DNA of 64,000 bases from Bemisia tabaci (GCF_918797505.1 NC_092801.1:5890001-5954000); one strand, 5' to 3'. Positions 52,557 to 64,000 are shown, counted from the stretch's first letter. Translations and numbers: made by a program. The notes: generated by a model not told the origin, from the letters alone.

Positions 52557-54363
52557 TCTTGTCTGCGTCGTTTTAAAATTCCTTGGCCCCGTCAAGTCAA
52601 CTTCATCGCTCGAGAGTTTCACTACACCCAAACAGAGATAATGTATCACGTGGACTTTCCAGAAATTCGGTCGATTTAAGTTTCAAGGAATTGCGTCGAT
52701 ATAATTTTCAAACAATTTTGTCGATTTAATTTTCAAATCGAATGATGAAACACATAGCGAATATTTCAATGTCGAAAACATGTCACTGAGTTTTAAAAGA
52801 ACGGCCGGCGAACCCTCAGACGCTATCAAATCTCTGCTGACGTAAATCAATTTTTTCTCAGAATTAATTAATTTTTTTCTCAGAATATCATTTGGAGTTT
52901 TAGTTGCAGTGTCTGAAAATTTCAAAGGGCAGTTTTCATAATTTCCTTCAAAAATATCTCATCAGGGGAGATTGTGCAACGTTTGGTTGCACATATACGG
53001 TTCTCTTCCCAGGTATGGGAACATGATCCCCGCGTTAAACTATCGAGGCGGCTTGTTTTAATAAAAACACTTAGCTGTGACGCATTTTTTGACGCATTTT
53101 TTGACACATTTTTTGCTGTTTCAACTGGTGACAGCCTTATCCAGCAAATGGCGGCTATTGTTACCCTATGAAAAGAGCGAAAAAAGTACAGCAAGGATTT
53201 AGCCTTTAATCCGATTTCGTCAACGGGATTCACGCATTGGGACGGTTCACTGTTCGCCCGCAACTGTGCGTCGCGACTTCGACGATTCTATCTCGATCAA
53301 GTTTCGGTCGACTTGTTTTCACCGCGCGACTTTGCAAAGGACATTTTTTTCAGCGTAAACCCTTCGTACCAGAATTCAAAAGTAAAGGCTTGAGCAAAGT
53401 CTATCGGAGTCATCCTTGTACTACCCGATCATGTTTCAACTGATGTCCTACTTTAGTTTGGTAAGTGAAGAATACGGTACCCCTCGCACAAATGGACTTC
53501 CGAATTTCCATCCAGCCAATGGAGATTTTTGAAAGTTGGCACACTGATTTCTCTCTATTTAAATGTGTGTAAAACGATCGATTTTTAATGGATTTGAACA
53601 GCATAAGCAGTGTTGCCAACTTACAAAATCGCAACTGTATCGAGCTCATGCGGCACGGAAAAAAAGTGCGGGTTTGTCCCCTAAAACATTGTAATACCAC
53701 TCCAATTTGTTGGATGATGCGGGCATTTCCAGTTAATTGTGCGGTAGTACCGCGCGCAACATATCGGTTAGTAACCTACTTCATTGATCCTACATGTAAC
53801 CTACTTCGTACAACTACAATTAATTTGAGTACTACCACAATGGAGATGTTGCATGTTTGAGTTTGCGATTATTGATTCTTTTGTAAAAATTCGCGAGAAA
53901 CACGATGGTGCCACTGGTTTTCTCTGAAATAATCTCCCAAGCTCAAAAAAAGCTCTCAAGTTGAGGCCAAAATGGAGGGAATATCCCACGCCATCCTGAG
54001 AGTCCACCTCTACATCGAGACAAACACTCCATGCACAGATAGGGAGCAAATACATACAAACATCTCCATTCAACACTTCCTTATGGACAATTATAAGGGA
54101 GCAACAGTCATCACGCTTTTTTCGGCTGTTGACTAGTGTTAACCTACCTACATGGTGGGTGATGAGCTTCGAGCGACGTCATGAGCCAAACAAGTTTCCC
54201 AAACTTCGACTAGTTTTGGCTTGTTTGAAAAACGAAACTGCCAACACGTTGTTAAACTTCAACCACTCAGGTAAGTCAACAGGTAATTGTTGAAGTCCCG
54301 AAAGTAAGAACTTCCACAATAGCCGAGATACTAGTGGAGGGTCTCTTGTCTCTCGGGGTTCAC
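52557..54363. other. No gene recognised; half foldback copy at 53838-54065
   Basis: Several small frames of moderate GC (for example 52974-53171, 53588-53860) lack conserved motifs. A short GACGCATTTTTT tandem triplet lies at 53076-53115. Confidence 0.45.
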
Positions 54364-54587
54364 TGCCGTGCTAAGGAAAAACGCCGTGTGAACATTAGAG
54401 AATTGCCAAAGTCCCTTCACTAAAATGTTTATTTTTGAGGGTATTTATGAATATCTTTCTCTGAAATTGAACAAAATCATCTGAAAAATTAGAAGAAACG
54501 TATTTATAGGTTTGCTAGGCGTGTTTTAGCAAAGAGAATTTGGCAACGCCTGAAGGTTTCTACGGCGTTTTTCCATAGCACGGCAGT
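54364..54587. mobile_element. M1 element
   Basis: TCACTGCCGTGCTAAGGAAA to TTTTTCCATAGCACGGCAG, one of the cleaner copies. Confidence 0.8.
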
Positions 54588-55989
54588 ATAGTAGAGCAGG
54601 TTGATAATCGTTTCTTTTTAACCGTCATAGCAACAAACCTGCCGTGAGCGGCAGTCTTTTCCATGGGATTGTCGGCATGAAAGGGGTACTTTTTTTTTTT
54701 TTTTAAGTGCAGAATTCGGATCCTTCCCCACCATCGCAAATGACACCGAAAATTACGACTCAGAAGTCCATCAGCTCTTTTTTTATCATTTACTTTTATG
54801 ACGGACGCAACAAGTGCAAAATAATTGCCTTCAACTTTTAAAAGACTTTTTTTTGGAGATAAATTGAAATGATTCAAAAATCATATTACGAGGAAGGGTT
54901 CCTTTATCCAAGTATTTCATTCTGTATCGAAAGTCCACAGGTTTTTGTAATTTTTTTCAAAGCGTTTCAGAAAAGGCATGTACGCTTTCAAAATCTCGTT
55001 TCATTGCGAGCTTGGAACGCACGTAATAGCTTAAAGAAATCCAGAGCGCCTTCAGTTTTTTGTACACGCAACATGCATATCCATCGTGCAGCAATAGTCG
55101 TATCAGCGCCTTGCCACTAGTGTTACTTCTTTGTTCTACATACATGAGTAAAGTTGAATAATTTTTCAATTCTGCGACGGAAATTTTCAAATTCCCTTAG
55201 TCGTAAACCTTGTTGAAAGCAAATCTCTCCGACAAAATAAGCCAGACTCAAAAATCAATAATTATTTAAGTCTACGTGTATTAACCTGCCGGGGTACTCG
55301 GAGCGGATTTTTCGTGCCCTCATTTTATTAATCAATGCATGCCGGTCTCCTTGTACAGAGTTTATAGTGTTTAAATTAAATTTACATACACAATAAAGTT
55401 AAGTAATTATAAAAGGTTGTACTCGTACTTAGGACGCGGAGCTATTAGAGAGATTGTGTGCCTACACGTCGGGCACCGTGTAATGTAAACTTGTTAGTTA
55501 GTTAGTTAGTTATTATAATTTTAAGACATTCAGCGACTCAGGCTATTAACGTCTTTACAGATAATTTTGAAAATAGGAGTATAAACGAAAATTTAGATTT
55601 TTAAATTAAGAGAGGTGAAGAGTTTTAGAATTTTGGTGGTAATATTAGGTTCATCGCATGTAAGAGTGTTAGAATGAAATATGTACATATTATATTCACA
55701 TAAATATCAACAATCTATTTGAGACAATACCGTCTTCTCTTTATTTAACCTAATTTTTCATATTAATATCACCTGTTCAATCACCTCATCAATCATAAGT
55801 AATAATTATCTATAAGATCTTCAATTTCTTTAGTATAGCTACATTCTTATTTCATTAGTGAACTTCAATGGGTAAAGGGACTGCAGTGCACAAAAGAATA
55901 GTTTTTAGAACACCGATTTCTCTCCAAGTTGAGTTGAAACATCTAAAAATTTGTTTAACGTAAAACAACTCTCGTAATATCTTGTAAGA
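54588..55989. other. No gene recognised
   Basis: AT-rich. A T18 run at 54690-54707 and a short (TTAG)n tract at about 55488-55512 are the only regular features. Confidence 0.5.
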
Positions 55990-56135
55990 TGAATTGGACT
56001 ACATTTTGCAATTTGGAACTATAACTTCTAGCCCGGTTTAAAAACGACGTATGTGCCATTAGTTTCCCTATGCACATAAGTGTTTATTCAGAAGAGCCAG
56101 AATTTATATTTCCAAATTGCAAAATGCAGTCCAAT
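55990..56135. mobile_element. Short inverted-repeat element
   Basis: GGACTACATTTTGCAATTTG to CAAATTGCAAAATGCAGTCC; the sister copy is at 8486-8622. Confidence 0.75.
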
Positions 56136-56865
56136 TGCATGCGCCACGGGGCCGCTCCATTTTTACGTACGGTATTTTACCCGATTTTTACCCCCCAACC
56201 CCACCCTAACTTCGAAAGCACCTGTATAAGGCAACTTCTCATCCCCAATTTCGCATCACGGAAGTCTGGCCCGAATCCGTAGCCTCCTTTCTTCCAGAAA
56301 AATATCGGAGAAAGTTTGAAAAATTCTATTTTTGCGTGTAAAAAAGGTTATTTTTTCCCAGGAAAAAAATGGGAGCCTTACGTAAGACTGGGACCCTATA
56401 AAGCAAGACATACTCATATCTCCTTTTCCCTTTAAGTGACTTACGTGTTACTTGAATAGTCCCAGTGTATGGATAGGGGGCTTAAAGTTATATTTTAAGC
56501 CAAAAATTAAAGCCCTACGTATGAAAGATAAACATTTTAAATAGTATTTTTTCTTCCTTTCTTTTTTTTTCATAACTACGTTTCTGAACTGTGAATTCCA
56601 AACTGTCAGAGTGTCAGTTTACTGGGCACTTTCAAACGTCTTGCATGGCACAATTTTCAGAATGTACTTTCTTTGACAGTTGTATTGATGTATTAATGTT
56701 CTGTTTTTTGGCACGGGTCCTCTGCCCCAGATCTTCGTGTATTAAGCGTTTATAAGATAAGATACACATGTATTGATTGATTAAAAATGTGTGATTACTA
56801 AAGTGTAAATACGAGTTTTTATGGTTATTTATTAGCGGTACTGTTGGTGTTCGCACCCCGGTCAA
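56136..56865. other. No gene recognised
   Basis: AT-rich sequence with a C-rich patch near 56195. Frames here are short and without motif. Confidence 0.5.
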
Positions 56866-57413
56866 TGGACCGCTAGACAAGGTACGAATCTTAGCATTCT
56901 GATACATGTTTCTTGACCAAAATTTTACGTAGAGCACGATACGCACAAAGAAAATGACCGAAATCAATTCCTTACGAAGATATTTAATGATTCTTGATGC
57001 GTGAATTCAAACCACCCGCTCATGAAAACTCAATGCTCTACGTGATTCACATCGCGTGCTAAACGTTATCATGACAGTCTCTGCGATATAAAAATCTGGC
57101 AACCTCGATCTTGACGCTTTGGCTCAGCCATAGCAAATTGCTTATAGTTTGAAAAACACATGATGGGAAATGAACATTGCTCCATTGAGGAGCTTGCTGA
57201 AACCATTGTGGTGCGCGATTTGACACACGTAGAGCTTTGAGTTTCTTGTGAGCGGGCAGTTCAAATTCCTCGTATCCAATGTGAAATAAAAACGTTGATA
57301 TCTTCGTTAGGCGTTAGTTTCAGTAATATTCGTTGCGCTAATCGTGTTCTACGTGAAATTCTGGCTAAGAAACATGTATCAGATTGCTTAAATTCGTCCC
57401 TAGTCTGGTGGTC
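56866..57413. mobile_element. M9 inverted-repeat element
   Basis: TGGACCGCTAGACAAGGTAC to CCCTAGTCTGGTGGTCA, oriented opposite to 2747-3296. A half M1 copy follows at 57425-57500. Confidence 0.75.
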
Positions 57414-57543
57414 AATACCAGCCGTTTCCAACGCGGTTAAACGTAAGGAGAAACGCCGCGCCGCATGAGCCTTTAGACGTTGCCAACTTTCCTTTGATAA
57501 ATTGTAATGGGGGGATGAAATAATCTAAACTCACGTAACTCAA

Positions 57544-58074
57544 ATGGTAGAGTGGACAGTATATTCGGAGAATACAAGAGCGCTATCACTAGATCGCTGC
57601 CTCGAAGATACGACCCCGCGCCGCGGGCCCCTCAGAGTATATATGGATTGCATTTTGCAAAAAGGAACCACTAGCATTGCAATGTTGCTAAGATTGTGCA
57701 ACTTCTTTTGTCTTGGAGGAAAAACCCGATTATCCATTAATAGTTTCTATTTTACTCGCTAAAAACTGTAAATTGAAGACAAAAAATACCATCTAAATTT
57801 CATAGTTTTCCACGATTTCCGCAATTTTATTGCAAAAGATGAAGTTGCACAATCTTAGCATCATTGCAATGCTAGTGGTTCCTTTTTGCAAAATGCAATC
57901 CATATCTCGGTAGCATCCGGAAGAGCGATGACGTCCAAGATGTCATTGCGATGACCATAATGCTCCAAGGTAGATACTCTGAGGTCGCCGAAATGCACGC
58001 GCGAGCTTGCGCTCCGAAAGTGATGGCTTTCGGGCTGAAGGAGCTAGAAAGCATAATAGAATGCGGCCCTAGAA
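57544..58074 (+). pseudogene. Unidentified exon split by an M6 element
   Basis: Before the element the frame reads TVYSENTRALSLDRCLED then TTPRRGPLRVY. After it comes LGSIRKSDDVQDVIAMTI then MLQGRYSEVAEMHARACAP and KVMAFGLKELESIIECGP, ending at a strong donor GTAAGT (58075). Removing the element with one copy of the repeated target bases rejoins the two halves in one frame. The element adds an in-frame stop within about 45 codons. I do not recognise the protein; it looks largely helical. The acceptor may be the AG at 57558. Confidence 0.5.
57641..57903. mobile_element. M6 element inside the 57544-58074 exon
   Basis: TGGATTGCATTTTGCAAAAA to TTTTTGCAAAATGCAATCCA, close to 39255-39527. Flanked by TAT/ATAT, too short and AT-rich to call a superfamily. 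Confidence 0.8.
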
Positions 58075-58760
58075 ACGTAAGTGATATGGCCTCGTTCTAT
58101 TACACCATCCCACCATACGTTAAAAAAAAATAGTAAAAAAAAAAATAATTTAACCATCCCTTTCGAAGCAAAGGCCCATGCGCAGCAAATTGCAGCGTTT
58201 CGTCGTAAAAAAATAGTAAAATAAAAGAAGTTTAAAAAAATCATAAATAAGAGAAGGCTAGCGTTAAAAAAAACATTAATCGAATGGTAATAGAAAATAT
58301 GACTTTTTCCAGAAAAAAAAATATAAATAAAGCGGCTACAATCTTTGCCGGAATCCAATCAGAGCTTTGGTTTGAAGAACTTCATGGCTTTTCTGTTCAT
58401 TTAACAACATCCCAAAAGAACCATGAGGCCCCTCTGCCCCAGCCCTAACCTGATTCGTCCCGGTACTCGTTAAAAAAAATCGAGCTGAAACAAAATATAA
58501 ATAAATACGCTCTTTTATCCAGCACCGGGTTATTTTCTTAACCTAGGTAAATATAACAAAACGCCGAGAAGAGTTTTCCGTGACCGTCCGTCCAACGCAT
58601 TCATGCTGATTCAGAAATCGCCTGGTAGTCATGTCATTGCCCAATGCTGCTGTTGATGTACACCGTCAACATCCGCTGTTATCCAAGTTTCAGCCGCCTC
58701 GCAGTACAGTGAGAATGCATGTTTGCCAAATCTATGAGTTGCCTATCGATGACCTCGCGG
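58075..58760. other. No gene recognised
   Basis: A-rich runs up to 58330, then mixed sequence. Possibly the intron following the 57544-58074 exon. Confidence 0.45.
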
Positions 58761-58765
58761 GAAAG

Positions 58766-59190
58766 ATGTTAGGACCCACCAATTAGGTTGCGGAAAGTTC
58801 ACCGATCGCCCTTGCCGCGATTGCAGTGTGTCCCCTAGGATGTCCAAGGATGCCTTCGGATGTCCACCGGCCTGATGTCCCCGACGACCTCTCGGAAGGA
58901 ATGCGCCTGATCCCGCCCAGAGGTTGATGCAGGATGAGCCAGGTTTGCAGATCGCTCTCGACTTGACAGCAGCGTGTCCCCCGGGATGTCCCAGTATCCT
59001 CTTTGGTTGTTCGCCGGCCCGATGTTCCCGACAAGGAGATATGACGATGGGAGAAGTCCCTCGGGAGGAACGTGCCCGACTCCGCCGAAAAGTTGATGCA
59101 GCGAGATTTTCCAGGGATGTTGGGGGATGTCGACCGTCACCATCCATGGATGAAGACAGCTTATATATCTTCCTGATGAGCCTGTGAGCC
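58766..59190. repeat. GC-rich degenerate tandem repeat, about 110-145 bp per unit
   Basis: Three diverged units (about 58766-58873, 58874-59016, 59017-59130) each hold a GATGTCC..GACRA motif, a CTCGGRAGGAA motif and a GTTGATGCA motif. Long frames exist on both strands because stops are rare; none is clearly coding. Confidence 0.55.
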
Positions 59191-59199
59191 CAGGGAGAT

Positions 59200-61370
59200 G
59201 CTCCGAGCAAAGAACCGGGTTGACCAAAATCCCACAGGCACCAACTGGAATGAGCCGGCCTGCGGCCTGCCATGGGCAGTGAAGTTAGTATCACTTCGGT
59301 TGGGTGTCATCTGCGACGTGTACTATTCAAGCGACATGGACTGGAAATGCGTTTCTCGTCAGTGATGCGAATTCCAAGACGGCATTAGGAAACTCCCCTT
59401 GCGAACAGGACTTCTGAAACGTTGCCCACAAAAAACACATGATTAGATTACTAGGTTAAAATTTCCTATTTTCAGTAGAAAGTATAAAAATTCTAAATTT
59501 TTATAAATACAACTCTAGAATATCATTCATGCAATAATCATTTATTATGTTATCATTCAACATGTAATCGATAATTTACTGCACATAATGGTAAAAAATA
59601 ACAAGAAATTACTTTCCAATTCTATATCGAAAACTGACTTGCGCCTGATGGTTTTTTTCTTAAAATAAAAATAAATAATTAGTAGAAATTACTTTCTACT
59701 CATATACGGGGGCAGTAGCGCCTTTTCTCCACCACGAAATTTTTTCCAGATAAAAAATCGGAAACTGTTCTGGGTTTCTTAGTTGTTACTGTAAATTTGT
59801 GCATATTTTCATCTTAACACAACGATTCCTAATAAATTGAAGGTTGTTTGAAGGGAACAATAACCATCTTGCTCACTTAAGTATCGCAATTGATACAAAT
59901 AAGGAAAGACTTACGGAAAGGAAGCAAGTTTGAAAAGTAAAAATTGCAGATAAAATTAAATACGTATTAAACAAATGAAAAAGTCATATAATCAGGATTA
60001 ACAAAATGTGACAACGCTGCACATAACGTGCTGCGCGTTTCAAAATCCGTTTAGGCTTAGGTACCCCTGACATTTCCGCAAGGAAGAGGAAAAATCCTTA
60101 CCTTTTTTTAAGCGAAAGTATCAATTTTATAAAATTAGTAATGACGTTAGGTAGTTTTAGTCTAGTTCCCGGTCGTAATTCACAATGACAAATAATCAAC
60201 GTTACTTTGCTGATTCTTTTGATTTAATATAATGGAAATAGAAAATCTTTAAGAAGAAAATCATGAAGAAAACAAAACAGTAAAGAAAGAGTGAAACAGG
60301 ACTCCTAGAAAGAAGTAAAAATACATTGTGAGACTACAGAGTTAGAAATGCATACTTCTCAAAATTTTTAGAAAACAATTCTGAAGCGGGTGAAAGTATT
60401 CAATATCAGAGTTTAAAAATTATTTTGAACTCACTCTCCTGTTACCTAAATTGCAGCGCTTATAATGGCATTCTTTTTTTCTGGAGAGTAAAAGGAAAAC
60501 ATTCTTGGGAACTACATTTATGCGGGGGCAATAGCTTTTCCACCACGTTCTCTTTTTCCATAGGAAGAACGAAACCTGTAACGAGTTTCTGCCATAAACA
60601 GCAGAACTAAAGAAAACTTAAAGACTTAAAAAGAGAATGAGAGCCAGACCTAAGAAGGACTTGATGAAAGCATTCACCTTAGGTCACTGAAATTAATTTG
60701 CTCTACGGTTAGATTTTGTAATTTGAACCGCGTTACTTAGCCCAATCCTTTGCTTTGATAAAATGGGACTTGAAAATCTAAAGTTCGAATTAAAAGTAGT
60801 TGATCAAGAAGCCTGGCCTTTTTTCCCATCTTGATCGCGCAATTACAGAAATCGTGCAATGCAACATATATGTACCGGCACATGCAACACATACACAACA
60901 AACATATTAAGCATGTACAAAAAGCATGAAAAAGTCAAGAGTAATAAAAATAAGTAAAAATGAAACTCAAGTACGTGCATGCATTCTGAATAAACCGAAG
61001 AGGACCGTGAAAGATAGGAGGAAAAGAGACGGAGCTAAAACGAATAACATTTTCCAGGAGAAAAAAAAATATTCATCTTTTCTCCAAACATAAGACGATC
61101 AAGGAATGTTGAAGCTATCCTCTTAAAAGCTTACTTTTGCAACCTCTTCTTTTTTTTAGATGGACTTTCCAGTAAACAAATGGTCCATTTTTTTTATGTA
61201 TAATTCTTGATTCACCGACCTTCGGAAAAGTCCGTTAAGAAGAGTAAAATTTAAACCAACAAAAAAAAAATCTGAAAATCAAAGAATATATTACCGTATT
61301 CTGTAAAAAAATAAAACATCGTCATTAGGATAAGAAAGTCACACGTTTTGATACCAAAAATTCTGGATTG
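59200..61370. other. AT-rich region beyond the gag frame, no gene recognised
   Basis: Lies downstream of the minus-strand gag frame, where protease and reverse transcriptase would be expected, but holds no such frame. Two related segments near 59705-59790 and 60520-60600 share GCGGGGGCARTAGC and CCACCACG, which may be parts of a decayed repeat. Confidence 0.5.
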
Positions 61371-61373
61371 ATA

Positions 61374-63911
61374 CTATCCCTTAGGATCGAATTTCCTCCT
61401 AAATCTCCAATTCTTGGGAGGCAATCTCCTCCAAGAAAAATCATGATCCATCTTGGATCCATTAAAATAATCATTAATTTTCGAACCGACTTTCTTATTG
61501 AACTCCGATTTGGCATCATCCGTGTAATTCGTAGTAGTGCAGCCTCGCTTTTCCTCACTCCTTTTCTTGAATTTGTAAACTTCGCGACTGGCGGCGTCAA
61601 TGTTTTGAAAATCGCTGCGCTCACCTTGTTTACCTGAAACGCGTAAACCACGCGTAAGTTCAAGTTCATCGCTTGTTACCGTGAAAATTTTGACCTCGTG
61701 TTCGAGTTTTGATGCCTCTATTCTAGTTTCTTGCTGATCAAAATGATCATATTTACCATTTTCTTCAATAGAACTTACGAATTCCGTAGGGAATATTTGT
61801 ATGTTGTGAAAATCTCCATCCTGAGTTTCACATGCGGCTGGGCTCTCTTCAGATTTGCAAATCTTGAACGTGTCGGGATCTCCACGCTCCCTAACGGGCT
61901 CGACACTTCCTTTGTTTAAGCCAATTTTCTCAGAACTATCTGAAACACTGCTCAAAGATGCATTAGACCCAAAATTCGTATCATTAAAATCAGGCAAGGA
62001 ATGAACCTCTTGCTCAACGTTATTATCTTGTGCAAAAATAACACTCCTTATGTAAATAGGTTCATGATCCACATTATTTGAATCTGAAAAATCATAACCC
62101 GATTTGTCCAAAATCACTTCCTTATTACTAAAATTACTCTCTATCTTGTATCTACTTGCTTTCTTGCAATCATTCTTAAAAGAATTTTCGGTTTCTTCAG
62201 AAATCGCACGCTTCGGGTCGTGGGCCACTGTTACTCCACGCTCACCAAAATCGCTTTCAGCAAAAGACATATGACACCCATTTTTTACAGGAAATTTGCT
62301 TCTAGGATTTTTAGTATCAAAAGTATCACGAGATTTTACTGTACTGTTTGAAGGATCCAAAGCCTCTTTAGAACTGATTGACAATATCTTAACCTGTTTA
62401 TTTTCTCTCACTGTTCCCCCAGCATTGTTTTGTTGTTGGAAATTCTTGTACTGGCTTTGATGAGGATTTGCAGAATGCGCCTTTGAAACTGCCTGATTCA
62501 CGTTCCCGTTCCATCTACTTTGCTGATTCCTGGAGTTTGCTGAGACACGCAGGGCGTCAACTTCTTGGTTTCGGGTCCATTTTCTTTTCTTGGAGGGCAT
62601 CCCTGCCCTTTGTTGCTGATATTGTCCCTGATTTGACTGAAACTGTCCTCGGATTGGCTGATACTGTCCCTGACTTGGCTGATATTGTCCCTGATTTGAC
62701 TGTAACTGCCCTTGATAAGGCTGATAAGGCTGATACTGCCCTTGGTACGGCTGATACTGCCCTTGGTTCGGCGGTACTCCGTATGTGCTTTGCCTCGACG
62801 CCTCGTTGAACAGCTTTTCCAAACCCCTGGTTATGTTGTCTCTCATGGTATCCATTTCTGCGCGGGTCAAGTCGACTGTTGCCGCTAATGTTGCCATGGC
62901 GTTTTCTTGGGATTTCATCCTGGAATCTAACGATGAGTTTTGTTCTGGAGATCTATTTATTGCTAGAACCGAGTCCTCGGATTTTTCTGGGGGGGAGAGA
63001 ACAAGTTTGGCATTTTTTAATGATTCTATTAACTGCTTGATTGTTAGATCTCGGCTGTTCATTACCTGTTTTTGGTATTCTGGTGTCAATTTCAACTTAA
63101 TGTGCTTAACCAGCTGCGCCTCAGTCGTGTTTTGAGTCACTCTTGCTAGATTCGCCAGCTTCCGTTTTGTCTGCACAAAGTCCAATGGGTCCTCGTTACT
63201 TTTTTGCGCGCGCTCCGTGAATTTGGATAAAGCATCGTCGTCCGCATCGAAGTATTCAATCAGTCTCTGCTTCACTTCATCAAAGGATCGACAATTCATG
63301 AACGATACTTCTTCGTTATCATAATACAGTACCGCCCTCTTGCCAAGGTGGCATCTGAGCTGTTCCCTCTTTTCTTTGTCCGAACAGTTGCGGTAGTATG
63401 TCTCGAAGTCTTTCAAAAAGTCTCTGATCTCATAGTCGGCCTCGCCGTTGAATACTTTTTTGAATGGAGGTGCCTTAATCGTTACTGAGGGCCCTTCCGC
63501 CGAACGAGACGAGTTGGCTCCCAACATGGTTTGGTTCAGTGACTGCAATACTCTGAGCATCTCTTGCTGCCAGGGCGTTTGTCCGTCCACTTGGAAGACC
63601 CTGTATCCTCGAGGATTCATCTGCGCGGAATTTTGCTCCCATAAACCAGGTTGAAATGTTTGGTTCCAGTCTTGGGTCATTTTCCGGCTGTTTCCTCTGA
63701 TCTCCATGCCTTCTAATAGTATGTTTCTTGGTCCTGGGACTGCCTGCACAAGTTCGGTCTGCCATTTAAACCCAACCGCCTCGTACTCGTTTTCAACCAA
63801 GCCGGCATGAGAGAATATGGATTCGGTCGGCTTTGCATGGTGTTTACTCGCATCAGCGTTTTCGAAACCGCTCTCGGTGCAACAAACGCGATTGGAAACA
63901 TAGACGAGTCT
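61374..63911 (-). CDS. Gag-like protein of an LTR retrotransposon, gag only
   Basis: Open from 63911 down to TAG at 61374-61376. The first ATG is at 63707, giving 777 codons; the upstream 68 codons also look coding, so an earlier start or splice is possible. A Retrotrans_gag-like capsid segment (FNGEADYEIRDFLKDFETYY, then DPLDFVQTKRKLANLAR) lies in the first third. A Gln/Tyr/Pro repeat (QGQYQPYQ units, about 62605-62770) follows, then a basic stretch (SKKRKWTRNQ), then some 330 acidic, Ser-rich residues. No CCHC zinc knuckle, no protease DTG and no reverse transcriptase are seen. The frame has no internal stop. It could be a non-autonomous gag-only element or a domesticated copy. The 5' end lies near or beyond the window edge. 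Confidence 0.75.
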   Translation of the reverse strand, partial: RLVYVSNRVCCTESGFENADASKHHAKPTESIFSHAGLVENEYEAVGFKWQTELVQAVPGPRNILLEGMEIRGNSRKMTQDWNQTFQPGLWEQNSAQMNPRGYRVFQVDGQTPWQQEMLRVLQSLNQTMLGANSSRSAEGPSVTIKAPPFKKVFNGEADYEIRDFLKDFETYYRNCSDKEKREQLRCHLGKRAVLYYDNEEVSFMNCRSFDEVKQRLIEYFDADDDALSKFTERAQKSNEDPLDFVQTKRKLANLARVTQNTTEAQLVKHIKLKLTPEYQKQVMNSRDLTIKQLIESLKNAKLVLSPPEKSEDSVLAINRSPEQNSSLDSRMKSQENAMATLAATVDLTRAEMDTMRDNITRGLEKLFNEASRQSTYGVPPNQGQYQPYQGQYQPYQPYQGQLQSNQGQYQPSQGQYQPIRGQFQSNQGQYQQQRAGMPSKKRKWTRNQEVDALRVSANSRNQQSRWNGNVNQAVSKAHSANPHQSQYKNFQQQNNAGGTVRENKQVKILSISSKEALDPSNSTVKSRDTFDTKNPRSKFPVKNGCHMSFAESDFGERGVTVAHDPKRAISEETENSFKNDCKKASRYKIESNFSNKEVILDKSGYDFSDSNNVDHEPIYIRSVIFAQDNNVEQEVHSLPDFNDTNFGSNASLSSVSDSSEKIGLNKGSVEPVRERGDPDTFKICKSEESPAACETQDGDFHNIQIFPTEFVSSIEENGKYDHFDQQETRIEASKLEHEVKIFTVTSDELELTRGLRVSGKQGERSDFQNIDAASREVYKFKKRSEEKRGCTTTNYTDDAKSEFNKKVGSKINDYFNGSKMDHDFSWRRLPPKNWRFRRKFDPKG

Positions 63912-64000
63912 CTAAAAACGCAATTTTGAAAAATATGTTTTCGTATTATGCTATTCTCTTCATTGAGTTGCTTCCCGTAACTCTCACACACGTCGCAATT

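Noticed and set aside
55488..55512. Telomere-like TTAG repeats
   Set aside because: Only about five TTAG units, not the insect TTAGG repeat, and internal to the window.
58743..59294. 183-codon minus-strand frame in the GC-rich repeat
   Set aside because: Several overlapping frames are open on both strands because stops are rare in this GC-rich tandem repeat; no frame stands out.

Overview
The window is eukaryotic nuclear DNA, almost certainly from an insect. It is AT-rich and dense in small inverted-repeat transposons, with genes split into short GC-rich exons bounded by GT-AG introns. A whitefly-like hemipteran is my best guess from the repeat style and gene content, but the sequence itself does not prove it.

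The centrepiece is a tandem pair of six-exon genes on the + strand, gene A (3780-22370) and gene B (25209-39200). They have the same exon order, intron phases and, for exons 1, 2 and 4, identical exon lengths. Exon 1 encodes a hydrophobic leader and exon 2 a short linker. Exons 3 to 6 encode a domain of the AAA-ATPase_like family (PF09820), best known from bacteria: the xVDKT...FGKST P-loop, a modified Walker B, the TGV.R...GYR segment and the GYFTI...IP end. Spliced as seen they give about 513 and 512 residues. Both look secreted, both have Asn where the Walker B catalytic Glu should be, and both stop before the PD-(D/E)XK nuclease domain that usually follows. I infer an old acquisition of a bacterial-type gene that gained introns and a signal peptide, followed by tandem duplication.

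On the minus strand, 48901 down to 42282, are the last four coding exons of an animal haem peroxidase, with stop codon and poly(A) signal. Its N-terminal exons were not found. At 57544-58074 (+) lies an unidentified exon split by a transposon. At 61374-63911 (-) is a long intact Gag-like reading frame with no pol behind it. At 1640-2506 (-) is a mariner transposase relic broken by two other elements.

Most other bases are non-autonomous elements. I use these labels: M1 (termini CTGCCGTGCTAAGG), M2 (elements with a central ~90-bp palindrome containing CCTAACAGGGATACTTCACG), M3 (CATTGGATCTAGAGTCC), M4 (CACTGAAAAAA with TACC-rich arms), M5 (CGACGGTGTAAGTCGG), M6 (ATGGATTGCATTTTGC), M7 (hAT type, CAGTGGCGTGGCG), M8 (GTTCCGTTTGA), M9 (TGGACCACTAGACAAGG), M10 (CAAGGTGGAGAAATGG), M11 (CCCTGCTAAAAATG), M12 (GGAGAAAAAACT), M13 (ATTGATAGACAAAGC), M14 (TAGAGTACC/TAGAGTCCC, hAT-like) and M16 (CGTCACCTTCCGGCC). 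Because the two AAA genes are paralogous along their introns, each often shows the empty site for an insertion in the other, so insertions can be ordered relative to the duplication. Gene A intron 4 also holds a tandem array of ~480-bp units, each with a GC-rich exon-like frame I cannot identify.
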